Of a stretch of 64,000 nt of DNA, positions 9,780-20,646 are shown one piece after another. The translations under genes were made by a program, and so were the position numbers. Under the pieces are notes generated by a model, which saw only the letters and a list, made by a program, of their open reading frames with translations, searched no databases and was not told the DNA's origin. Positions within the stretch are counted from its first letter, which is position 1; each line of letters opens with the position of its first letter. This DNA is from Rhododendron vialii (Eukaryota; Streptophyta; Magnoliopsida; Ericales; Ericaceae), in assembly GCF_030253575.1 (NCBI RefSeq), contig NC_080568.1:8295501-8359500 (forward strand), read 5' to 3'.

Positions 9780-11561
9780 TAAGATATTGTAATCAAAACA
9801 AAGCAGGGTGTCCTAACCAAGAGTCGGTTACCCATGTCCTTCGTGCCTTCACCCGTGTGGTATCCCGTGGTGTGTCCTGTTCTCGATTAGCTTGACTTCA
9901 ATTTGGCTTGCCAAAAATCGTCGTATTTATAATGGTCCCAGCACTCCTCCTGATATTTTTGTAATAGTCAGAAATTCTATTAATTTAGCCCTTGAATGGT
10001 ACCTTGCTTGTGTTAGTGGTTCTACAAACCGGGGCAATCGGACTCTCTTGGGGTGTTTGGGAGCCTACTTTTTGGCTTTTCATTTTCAGCTTTTCAGCTT
10101 TTTGGTTTTTTGAATTTTGATCAAAATGTATTTTAAATTTAGTAGAGTGTTTGAATGATATGTACAGAATGTATTTTGCAACAAGAGTAGTGTTTGGAAA
10201 ATATGTGATGAAAATGAATTATGTGTTGAATTTTTACCATGTTGCCCTTGTTTTCAGACAAACCAAATTTGTCTTTCTTTCACACACACGCAGGCACCCT
10301 GGCAAATTAACCAATTCCAAACCCATTTCTCTCTCCTCCTCCCATACCCAAACCTCCATTTCTGCAAATCAAGAGCCCATTTCTGCCTATAAAACCAACA
10401 CCCCTCCTCTCTCTTTCATACAAAATCAATAGAATGTGGCGAGTTTTGAAAAAACAGTTAGAACATTAGATGAGTACTCGTTGGGTTTTGAAAAGCCAAT
10501 TGGTGAAGCCACACCAAATTAAATGGTTTCGAAATTGAATATGGTGAGTTTTGTAGAGTTTTTAGTGGAGTAGCTGAATATGGTGAGTTTTTAGTGGGTT
10601 TGATTTTTGGAAACGGAAAAAACAAGCGAAACAATAAAATTTGTTAGTAATTTTTGTCGAAATTTGTATGTGTTGGAATAGAAGATACAGAGTCGAATTT
10701 ATATTATGGGGTTTTCTTATGGTCAGATCGAAATGGTAACCATAATTCTAACCCAGAAGAAAGTCCCCCTGTTGTTGTGGTGGGAGATGCAGAGGTGTGA
10801 AAGAGGATAACGTAATTTGAGAGGGTAGAGATGTCTTTTGACATGGCTGGGAGAAGAAAATGAGAATGGAAAAAGCTCCTCCAGAGCTCTTTCTCACTTC
10901 TCTTCTCCTTTCATAAAATCTGAAAAACCATTCTTAGAGAATGACTTTTCTTGTACTAAGCTAAGCACCCAAAATAGAATAAGGCGAAACAGAAAATGCG
11001 AAAATCAGCCATCCAAACACCCTCTTTTAGTTGGTTGGAAACCCCCTTCGGTTGGGCAATTTAAACTCAACACTGGTGGCGCCTTCAATCCTTGATTCAG
11101 GTCTGGTATGGCAAGAGGTCTTATTCGTGATGGTCATGGAGATGGGGTTGTGGAGTTTCCAATGAAAAATCGAGGCAGCTTCTTCTAGTACTGTGGTGGA
11201 GTGTTGGGCTTCGTGATGGTCTAAAATTAGCTTTGGAGTGTAATTTGCATGCAGGGCGTTCTTGTGGAGGCAGATTCTATAGCTCTAGTTCGCCTCCTTG
11301 ATGAGAAAGGATTGGGTACGCATGAATTAAGTAATATTCTCTTAATGATTGCAAGTTCTTCCTGAATTGACTTAAAGGAGGAGTTCAACATGTGTTGCAG
11401 TTGTTAAACTTCCTTGTAGTAGTAATACTAGTTCTTTTGTTATTTTTGCTTTGTACCCAAACTGTCTTGAACAGTATTTGTTAGACGATTTAGGGGGAGT
11501 TATGTTCCCAGGACTATGCTTTAGTTTTTATAATATTCCAGTTAATCAAAAAAAAAAAAAG
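9780..11561 (+). mobile_element. LINE 3'-end remnant (RNase H region), split by a later insertion
   Basis: Translation shows scattered blocks of a plant LINE polyprotein C-terminus: a zinc-knuckle-like ESVTHVLRAF segment, IWLAKNRRIYNG, then after the interruption at 10050-11023 the RNase H-like WKPPSVGQFKLNTGGA and GLIRDGHGDGVVEF, followed by ADSIALVRLLDEKG. The frame is broken by shifts and stops. The RNase H position normally occupied by the first catalytic Asp (KLNTDGA in this family) is Gly. The copy ends in a run of A at 11550-11561, the expected LINE tail. It is dead and 5'-truncated. Confidence 0.6.
10050..11023. mobile_element. Non-autonomous TIR element inserted in the LINE
   Basis: About 970 bp bounded by GGGTGTTTGG at 10051-10060 and its exact inverse CCAAACACCC at 11013-11022. 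It interrupts the RNase H region of the LINE remnant, whose protein similarity resumes directly after it. The interior has a CT-rich leader-like stretch but no transposase. Target duplication is ambiguous because the flanks are CTTT-rich, so the superfamily is unassigned. Confidence 0.6.
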
Positions 11562-11840
11562 GCTTAATCCCAAATTGTCTCCCTATCAGTTTCAAAAAAC
11601 TTCTTCTTCTTTTTTGCGTAATTCTCCATTTCCATTTTCCATTTCTGCACTTCAATTACCAATCTTATGGATCCAAAATCCTCTATGAGGATTTGCCTGT
11701 GAGGATCTTGTGACGATTTTGATGAGAAAGTACCAACACATTAATGACGAGATCCAATGATCCACAATAAGCACCTATTGGGCCAAGCTAGAACTATAAC
11801 GATCCGAATTGTGGCCCAATTTTTTCGAATAAATATAACC

Positions 11841-11844
<4 letters not shown>

Positions 11845-11880
<36 letters not shown>
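11845..11880. repeat. (TA)n microsatellite
   Basis: Run of alternating TA with one interruption. Confidence 0.9.
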
Positions 11881-11907
11881 ATTTTAGTTATATATCAACA
11901 CACACAT

Positions 11908-13145
11908 ATTTTTGGAGTACCAAAATCATTCGTCCAAGAAAAAAAAAAGTAATGCTACGATGACAACAAAAATTTACAACATCTTTATAACATTTGCCTT
12001 ATCTGTGGGACTCACAATTTCACCCAATACCAAAAAAAATTAAAAATAAAAGGAAAAGAAAGAAACCTATATCAGATCTGAAAATGAAAGGAGAGAGAGA
12101 GAGGTAGGAGGAGGAGCACCACCACCGGCAACTACCACAACCGCTGGAGACCACCGCCAACACCGGCTCCACCTCCATCATCTTATGGGTTTAATTCCAT
12201 ATTTTTTTTCTCCGGATTATGCTTGGTTTCCCATGGGTTTCTCTTTCTCTAAATCTATGGAAAGAGACGAGATGTATTGTTGTGTAATTTTCATCCCTCA
12301 TATTCTAATTTTCATGTTGATTTTTACTAATATATTCGGAGTCCGGAGACGATATGTTGCTCCGTTTGGTTTGGAAAATTGGTTAGATCAGAGAACGAGA
12401 CAATTTGATTGTATTGTTGTCTTTTTTGTTTTTTTTTTTTGTTGGTCAATCAATATAGACCTTGCAGATCAAAAAAAATCAAGCAAACAATTTTAAGTCT
12501 TTAGATCGTTGGTTGGAAGAAGAGATGACTGAGGAATTTGAGACAGCATAGACTGAGACTAGGGAGATGCATTAATCAATTGTTGGGTGGAGCCCGTGGT
12601 GGAGGTCGCTGGTGGTGGTGGGAGTCGCCAGTGGTAGTGGGTGTTGCCGGTGGAGCTCCTCCAGTCCTCTCCCTCTCCCTCTCTCTCTCCCTCACTCTCC
12701 GTTCGTTTTTTAAATCTGGTATGGGTTCCTTTGTTTTCCTTTTTTTTTTTTTTGTGTTGGGTAAAATTATGGGCCCACAGATGATGTGGCAAATGTTGTA
12801 AAGACATAGTAAATTTTTGTTGTCATCGTAGCATTACTGGAAAAAAAAAAAAAAAGGCTTCAGTATTATAGGATATCTTCGTGTGCTTGGGACAAGACAA
12901 ATTGATCAATTGTTTAAGCCGACATGATTAACTACTTGGGGGAATGCTATAAATTAGATGTCAACTGGCTTTTTTTTGTTAGCATTGACTTACAGTCTTT
13001 TGGGTAATTGGAAAAAAAATGTTTACAACAAAAATTGTCCCAGTATCTTGTTTTTTTTGGATTCTTTTCTTGGATTTTTTTTTGCTTAGTTCAAGTTTAA
13101 GTTTTCTTGAGTACTTTTTCTTTAATTTTTATTAGGCTAAACCGG
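11908..13145. repeat. Local duplication, copy 2, interrupted
   Basis: Matches 8646-8990 in order and orientation, but is split after its first 40 bp by the TIR element at 11949-12837. The right portion (12838-13145) differs from copy 1 by scattered substitutions and small indels. Confidence 0.8.
11949..12837. mobile_element. 889-bp TIR element in duplication copy 2
   Basis: The ends GTAATGCTACGATGACAACA and its perfect inverse at 12818-12837 form long inverted repeats that continue with mismatches (TTTACAACAT / ATGTTGTAAA). Absence from copy 1 at 8.7 kb proves that it is an insertion. The interior has a GA run, a proline-codon-rich stretch and a CT run like a plant gene 5' end; no transposase. 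The A-rich flanks hide the target duplication. Confidence 0.7.
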
Positions 13146-13404
13146 CCCCAAGTTCTGTACAAACTATTCCAGTTGTAGTCATTGACACTCTTCCATTTTG
13201 TGTCTTGATAATGTGAAATAACAAAATAAAAAATGAAGTGTCAAAATCGCATCCCCTTCCTTACCTCTCAATGTATGAACCAAAGACAAAAGGTTTTTTT
13301 TCCCCTTTCTTTTTTGTTTGTTTTTTCAAAGTTAAGACCATTAAAGGTAAATTAACTTTTATTTAAAGTCATGTGGATCCATCACTGAACCCACGTGACT
13401 ATAA

Positions 13405-13554
13405 GGGCGGAACTAAATATAGGTGGGGTGGGCTATAGCCCATGTCAACTTTGAAAAAAACAAAAAAATTACATGTAAATTTAGCTCAAATAATTTTAGC
13501 ACAACCCATTTTAACCACCAACTCATTTTAGCCCAGGGCAGATTGGTTCCGCCC
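13405..13554. mobile_element. Short MITE with GGGCGGAAC ends
   Basis: Begins GGGCGGAACTAAATATAGG and ends GGTTCCGCCC, an inverted match. About 150 bp, non-coding, with inner GGGCTATAGCCC and TTTTAGCCCAGGG blocks. The rest of 13146-14009 is plain AT-rich DNA and the 3' flank of the methyltransferase gene. Confidence 0.5.
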
Positions 13555-14009
13555 ATTATGTCAATGGTGCTCCATGGAAAAACTTAGCAATGGTCATATG
13601 ATTACACAGTAAATATTTTTATGCAAGTGCGAAGGATGGTACATTCTTGATTAACAAAACAGATTTACAAGAATAAAGTACAAACCTCCTGTAACATGAC
13701 CTGCCTTTATAGGTGAACATGCCAGCAATCTCCAGGCCGTAAGTGCATGCGTAAGAGAAGCAACATGATAACAATATCCTTCTGTGAGAAATACGAGAAC
13801 AAACAACAATGCTGACTCTCTGAAACTCATTATCAGTGCCAAACAATCCTTGAATCATAGTCCGTGATTGGACTACTACGTGACCTTAAGCTGACTATCG
13901 ACAAGCTGCAGTACGTGTTCAGCATGACCAAACTCCAGCGTTAGGACGAATTTACACTTTTCTGACAAGTGCAGCCCTAATTTGAATGCCAAGTCTTTCC
14001 ACTTTTCAT

Positions 14010-17000
14010 CTACTTGCAAGCAATCCCGTAAACATGAGGGCTTACAAAATAGGCATTAGGCACGAAAACCATGTTCAAGTCAACGTCAGAAAACCCTGCT
14101 TCCGAAATGTACTTTCCTGTTGTCCTGGTGAGGTGACACCCATCAGAAACTGTCTGCTGAAGAGGATCGAGAACACCCTGTACAAATCTGGTAATGGTTC
14201 CATCTATCCAACCAAAATAACGGGAAAGTGTAAACAATTCCACGTTCAATATGGACCACCAACTCAACAAAGGGGGCGTGAAGGTGAAAGGGAATTTGCA
14301 CCTGTAATACAGAACTACCAGATATTTCTTGTACTACATATGATTTAAGACAGTCGGTTTCCATACCTTTTCCAGCTACATGCTCCACAAATAAGTAAAG
14401 CCCGCCAGGTTTAAGCACCCTCATCACCTCTGTGGATTTACGGAGCATTAGTCTTTCTGAAAAAAGCGACTTGTGTTCAACAAAGAATAATTAGATTAGA
14501 TACTAGAGATTTTGTTCCATCCTTTATTCTTAACCAAATGTGGGGAAAGTAGGTCATAATATAATACTATAGACAGGTTTGCACTTTGCAAGCGGTTTGG
14601 GAATTTTCAGACATGACATGTTAAATACCCCCATACCACCTATGAATAGACATTTTACAGCCTGTTCGATGTAAAATAACTTGGATTTCGAACCAAAAAA
14701 ATTATGTTTAAAAAAAATTTCACAGCATAGTCAACATCAAAGTTTAGCCATTAGATGCTATTCTTCGATGTTTGCATTCTTTCCAGTTGATCAAATTTCC
14801 GAAAAAATCAATTCAATGTTGCCAATTTAACCTTGAGAGGGAAAACAGTGTAATGGCGAGCTTAATATAACTTAATTCATTACTTGCAACCCTGCAAGTC
14901 ATACTATTTACGTAGTGCACTCGAAGATGGAAATTGAGGTAGTATGGTCTGTTGACTTTCATTCAGACAATAATCCTCTGTGAATATAAGGTTCCTGGAT
15001 GAACTTCTGCCCGTAAGAAAAATTAACTGAATAAGAAACAGAATTTCATGCTAGCTCGTATACCTTTTAGTGCCATATTCACGTCTTTTACAGAACATAG
15101 AACAAGTGTTCCAACAACCGCATCAACGGAAGCGTCAGGTAATGGCAAAGCCTCTGCAACCTGCACAATATCAACAGACTTAGTGAACAACCTTTCAGCT
15201 CACATATAAATTTCCTGATCACTACATTATCCAAGGAGAAAATGTTAAATAGATAGAGTAGGAATCAGGATATTGCTAATCACGCCTCCCATAGAGGAAG
15301 GAGGACTGAAGCATCAATACGAAGGTGGTAGATTGACAACAAAAGTAACAAACTTCGTCTAACATGTATTAGTATCTATATATCAAAATTTATAACATAT
15401 ATGAATCTTCTAACTTCTGTAACTCATTTTATTCGGCAGTCCAAATTCCATGTCACCACTCACAAGAAATATCCATAATGGAAGCCTCATCCTTGTTACC
15501 TATATGGTGTCTTCAAGATCTGACTCTGACCTTTCGTGATTATTCATCACTTACAAGCTCTAAGAACACACCAGTGAAAAAATTAAGCGGTTTGAGGTTT
15601 TGGAAACATTCAATCATTCTTCTCACCTTGAAACTAGAATTAGTCAAAAAGAAGGTTATATAGAAGAAAAATATTGTCAACTGATTTAAGATGTGTTCTA
15701 TATTCTGCAATCTGCATTGCTAGTCACACCAAGAAACCTACATAGCACCATATTAAATTTCACAAAGCTGAAATGTCAAAATTACTAGTATTTTCCAGGT
15801 GCAAAATTTAGACTCACGGTCAAAGCATCTTAGCCAATGTTGACGCCCCCCAATACCAAACCAACAAGATAAATATAATCATTGGAAATAACACGAGATT
15901 CGCTTATGTGGAAAGGACAAACTACCGCATGGATGAACTTGAAATCTGCTGGAGGTAGGCCAACATTCAATGCCGCTGCCTGTGCATACTTCTCCATCTT
16001 TTTATTGGGATCTATGCCAAAAACACGAACACCACTATTATCGCTGGCATAATACTTGAGATTAGGACCTGCCCCGATCCCAATCTCCAACACAGTCTCA
16101 GCCTTTCCCCTCACATTTGCAAAGATCAGTGACTTATAACCTGCAACCTTACCAAAGAACGGGTGCGCATTAGAGAGGTGAGTGCTTGAAATTGCACAAA
16201 CTAGAAGATACGGCACACTCAATGGTTGTAGACCATGATCTCATAACCGATATGGGACAAACCTGTGCCTCATATGACTTCATGCCCATATCCAAAGCCG
16301 ATGCATACAATTCCTCATACCAATCTGGTCTAGGAGGGTGAATGCTGTTCAGCATAGCCTGTATACATGATTGTCATTCTAATGCTTTGCCACTGCCAAG
16401 AAATGCATTCACTAGGTATGAGATAAAACAAACATAGCGTCTATAGTTGGGGGGCAAGAATTTGATGTTAGAGTATGATGAATTATCTTTTGAACGCTGG
16501 TATCACCTTATGGACACACAACATCAGCTTAATTTGGCGGGTATATTAGGAGAATTTAATATTTCTTTGATAGGAACCCTCATCGGATGTTGATAATAGA
16601 CTTAATAAGAAGGTGCATGATAGTTTCAAACTTGGAAGCACCTTTTGCGCTAGAGCCCCAAAGGACACCCCCATGAAGCCATATGTTGGACTTGGCTTCA
16701 GTGGATATATAGTACTTCCAGGTGGAGGCTGGGTCAATTAGTGCCACTGGTAAAGCCTCCTTGAAGCAGGGATGGTAGTTTTCCACATCGGATGCAAACA
16801 ACTTCTAGAATTGACTTAATAAGACGATGCATAAGACTTCAGACTAGGAGACACCTTCTTAGGCCTTTAGCCCGTAGGGACACCTATAAGGCCAGTTGTT
16901 GGGCAGGCCATAACTGAAAATACTTGTAGGTGGAGGCTGGGACGTGCATCTTACATGTCCAAAAAATAACCAACTTGTCTTGATTGAGTTTGATCTTCTG

Positions 17001-20000
17001 CTTAGGCGGCCCCGTTTGGTAATCCATCATAGTTGCTTATTCTAGTCTAGGAAAATAAGAAAATAAGATGGTGTGATAAACCCTTCTAAGCTTTGCGTTT
17101 TTCCACCACCCTCAACAATTTAAAACCAACAACCATATAAGAAAATAAGCTAGTGATCACCAAACAGAACGAGCTTTTGTGTTTTGAAAATAAGCAATAA
17201 GATAGATTATGCATTCTTCTAAGTGTAGAGTTTGACTGATAGAGTGGTTACAATTAGCTGTAGAAATGAAGTAATGAAACTTTGTATCTTGACATCATTG
17301 TCCTTTATTTCCTACATAAGAAGCAAAATAATCAAATGAACCCAGATCATACGCGAAGCTCCATAATTTGTTTGTATATTATTTGATCTTTGTATCTTGG
17401 TTCGAGTCTTAACATCGTCTTTCATATCACCCACTAATTCCCCTTAAACCTCACAATGTTTGAGAAAACAAAAGGGACACCCCTTTTTTTGTGAACGTGA
17501 TATAAGACTGACTCACACTTTTTTTCCCCAAACTACCCTTTAACCCTTTACCATTACAAAGGAACACCTTTTCTATGTAGTTGTAAACATCAATTATGAG
17601 GTTGACCCACACTTATGCCTTGTTTGGATGATGTTTTGAAAATTTGAGTTTGATTTCTGGGTAATGAGTGTAAAGAGAAAATAAGGTAATGAAAAGAGTT
17701 AGGGGTAATAAGTGAGAGATAGACAGAGAAATGAGAATAATGATTGAAGAGATGAAAGAGAAATGAGATTAATGATTGAAGGTAGAATAATGATTGGAGA
17801 GATAAGAGAGAAATGAGATTAATAATTGAAAATAGGGATAATGAGTGTTTTTCGAGGTGGAATTTTTTTTTTTTCAAAATGCCATCCAAACAAGGCATTA
17901 GTTTCCTAAATTACTCATCTAAGAGCATCCACAATGTAATAATCAAAATTAAAAAGTTGCTAAAGTTAGCAATATTTGCTCAAAAAAATGCTCACATTGT
18001 AATAACCAAACTTAGCAACCTCTTAACAACTCATCAAATTTTGTCTTTTGAATAATCAAAACTAGCAACTTTTTGCCAATAATAAAATCTAATGGTCTTC
18101 ATATTTTCTCAATACACCCATCATTACATAAAAACCTTCTCTCTCTTCCCTTTTCTCTCTCTCTTTTTCTCTCTCAACAATGTTTCCGGATAATCATTTT
18201 TAAAAACTTTTTTTTTTTCAGAAACATTAAAAAAAAGTTTTTACAAAAAAAACTTTTTTTGTTTTTACACAAAAACTGTTTTAAAAAAAAAAACGGTTTC
18301 TAACAGTTTTTTAAAAAAAAAAAACTGTTTTCTTTTTGAAAAAAAACTACTCCGTATTTTCAAAAAAAAAAAATTCGATAAACTATTTTCTTAAAAAAAA
18401 CTGTTTTTTTTTTCAAAAAGAGTATTCAAATTATTGTAAAAAATTTTTAGTTTTTAGAATTTTGTAGTTTAAAAAGATGATGTGACAAATTTTGGTTATC
18501 TAATTTTGATTATTATATTGTAGATCTCTACATTGCTAACTTTAGTAATGTCTTAAGGGCTCGTTTGGATGCGGGATTAGGTTTAGAGGTATTATGTAAG
18601 AAGAGGGATTGGATAATAGGAGGTATTGGTTAACAAGGGATGACCCACATTGATGTGATGTTTATGGAGGGGGTATTAAATAGCACTTGGTTTGGATGAA
18701 AGATAAATAGAGGGTATAAAGGATGATGGATGATGTAAAAAGTTGACAAATGACCCTTTTGCCCTTGTACAGTCCCAAACTTAATTATGTATTACGTTAT
18801 ATATATAACCAAACCAAACCAAACCGAGCCTTACGTCCCAATCACTTGAGGTCGGCTACATGAATCCGTTTCCTCTATTGAGCTCTATCAAGGGCCACTT
18901 GTTCACACACACCCATTATACTCATATCTTTGCGCACTACAGCATCTAATGTATTACGTTATATATATAATTACAAATATAATTAATCTTTCACACTTTA
19001 AGCCTTAATATTTAATTTTACTAATAAATGTACTAATTTAATAATATTACAAAATAAAAAAGTCAGTTTTAATTTGATAAAATTCGTTTTTTTAATATAT
19101 ACTCCCTCCGTCCCAAAATATTTGTCCGATCCGCAAAACGAGGACTTAAAAATAATGCTTTCTTTCAAGAAAAAATTCAAACTTTTTTCATAGATTAAAA
19201 GAATTCATCGATATCTAGTGAATTGTTGAAAAAAAATTAAATTTTTCTTGCAAAAAATATATTATTTTTACGTTCTCGTTATGCGGACCGGACAAACATT
19301 ATGGGACGGAGGGAGTGTATATATATATATAAACTGTAGGTTGAAAAAATTAGTTTTACTAACAACTATAGATTAAATTCGTTTTTAATCTTTCATACTT
19401 TGCTTTTTTTTTAATTTCATATTTTTTAATATATAAACTGTAGGTTGAAAAATTAAGTGTTCCAATTTTCAATCGGTTTGAATCAGTGCAAAGATACTAT
19501 TTCTTTGATCATTTTATCCTAAGGGGTCATAATTAATTTTTGGCTTTAGGGCTCTCGTTGGTTAGCTCTAAGATATTTGGTTGTACGACTTTCTTAGGGC
19601 TAATCAGTCAAAATTTAATTATGACCTATTAAAATTAAATGATAAAAAAACAAAATCTTCCCACCCATTCAAATGGATTGAAATTTGGAACATTTAATTT
19701 TTCAACCTACAGTTTATATATTAAAAAATATGGTTAAAAAATTAAGTGCTCCAATTTTCAATCCGTTTGAACCGGTACGAAGATTCTATTTCTCTGATCA
19801 TTTTATCCTAAAGGGTCATAATTAATTTTTGAATTTAAGACTCTCGTTGGTTAGCCCAAGATATTTGGTTGTACCTCGGGGTGGGAAAGGGGGATTACAA
19901 AGGGTAAAATCGTCTGAAATAGAGGGGGATTTGGGGGGATTCCACAAACTGGTCCAACCCTACCCATCGCTAACATCTCCTCAGGGGTATTAGGGGTATT

Positions 20001-20646
20001 AGCAGGAGTAGTGGAAGCCCCCTCCATTTTAGAATCCAAACGGGTCTTTGGCTGTGCCCAGGGAGGGGGATTTCACAACCCCTGGACAATACTCCATCCA
20101 AACAGGTTATAAATGAATAACCCACAAAAAAATGTGGTAATTTTTAATTATTCAATTTTGATTATTATATTACGGATGTTCTAACTACCTAAAGAAGCTG
20201 CCAAAAATAAAAAAAGGAAAATGCCACCCTAATGTGTGCGCCCGTGTGTCTAGGGTGTCTTATAGAGAGAGTACTGACCAGTTGCGGGTAAGTTGACCCG
20301 GACACCTGGTTATAGAAATATAAAGAGGGAGAGTACTAACCGCGGGATCGGGAGGCGAACGGGAAGCCATAGAAGGAGGAACAGACAAGAGAGTGGTTCC
20401 AATAGCTCCTATCAACCGCCTCCTTCCACAGCAGCATAATCTGGGCCCGCACAAGAAATCCAGCGACATCGACTCGCGATGTCCACCGTCCGACGGCTCA
20501 TCTCGAACAGGGGACGACGAATCGGAGGGGTGCCGTTGGCCTTGTTTGACGTTGCAGTTCAAGATTGCCGTGGTGGGTTTGGGAAAACGAGTGTTGGGTT
20601 TGAAGGTAGAGACTGACGGTGGAGGATAGGGTGATTGAAGGATCAT
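14010..20646 (-). CDS. Plastid-targeted SAM-dependent methyltransferase (UbiE/COQ5- and METTL7-like), six exons
   Basis: Exons on the minus strand: 20341-20646, 16263-16358, 15926-16147, 15064-15160, 14367-14429 and 14010-14203, all with GT-AG borders and consistent phase, giving 325 residues and a TAG stop. Exon 1 is a Ser/Pro/Arg-rich transit-peptide-like leader with RRRLIGAIGTT, as expected for a plastid protein. Exon 2 has HPPRPDWYEELYASALDMG. Exon 3 carries the SAM-binding motif I VLEIGIGAGPNLKYYA and the acidic end of strand 2, VFGIDPNKKM. Exon 4 has ALPLPDASVDAVVGTLVLCS and exon 5 EVMRVLKPGGLYLFVEH. The C-terminus is DPLQQTVSDGCHLTRTTGKY. Overall it matches plant proteins of the Arabidopsis At1g69526 type (from memory); the substrate is not known. 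Intron 1 is about 4 kb and full of MITEs. Exon 1 is linked by phase and family resemblance rather than by transcript evidence. Confidence 0.85.
16581..16945. repeat. Two diverged tandem copies of about 155 bp in intron 1
   Basis: Copies at 16581-16736 and 16786-16945 share CATCGGATG, GACTTAATAAGA-GATGCAT, a GACACC block and GGTGGAGGCTGGG in order. They lie in the methyltransferase first intron and have no coding signal. Confidence 0.65.
17616..17897. mobile_element. Tourist/PIF-Harbinger-like MITE, TTA target duplication
   Basis: Perfect inverted ends TGCCTTGTTTGGATG (left) and CATCCAAACAAGGCA (right), flanked by TTA at 17613-17615 and 17898-17900. The interior is rich in GAGA and ATGATTG repeats. 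Lies in the methyltransferase intron 1. Confidence 0.75.
17932..18530. mobile_element. AT-rich foldback MITE with alternating A and T tracts
   Basis: The left end AGAGCATCCACAATGTAATA continues AATCAAAATT; the right end holds the inverse AATTTTGATTATTATATTGT. Between 18200 and 18420 the sequence alternates A-runs and T-runs with ACTGTTTT/AAAACAGT motifs and could form many small hairpins. A solo end of the same family sits near 20148-20182. Confidence 0.55.
19101..19316. mobile_element. Stowaway/mariner-like MITE
   Basis: Starts ACTCCCTCCGTCCCAAAATA and ends ATGGGACGGAGGGAGT, long inverted repeats continuing as TTTGTCCG/CGGACAAA, in a TATATA context consistent with a TA target duplication. 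216 bp, non-coding. Confidence 0.8.
19432..19873. repeat. Overlapping inverted and direct repeats
   Basis: AAACTGTAGGTTGAAAAATT at 19434 is inverted as AATTTTTCAACCTACAGTTT near 19702. A block of about 135 bp (CCAATTTTCAATC, TTTTATCCTAA-GGGTCATAATTAATTTTTG, CTCTCGTTGGTTAGC) occurs directly at about 19449-19583 and 19737-19873. A third diverged copy of this block lies near 36668-36820, so it is a dispersed family. Confidence 0.7.

Larger units (their letters stand above)
18557..20107. mobile_element. Composite MITE region in methyltransferase intron
   Basis: Begins GGGCTCGTTTGGATGCGGG and ends CCATCCAAACAGGT, loosely inverted, so it may be one large or several nested PIF-like MITEs. It contains the Stowaway element 19101-19316 and the repeats at 19432-19873. 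Boundaries are uncertain. Confidence 0.4.

Noticed and set aside
19851-20039. Pro/Asn-rich minus-strand frame
   Set aside because: Lies inside the MITE-rich first intron of the methyltransferase; low-complexity composition and no splice consistency.
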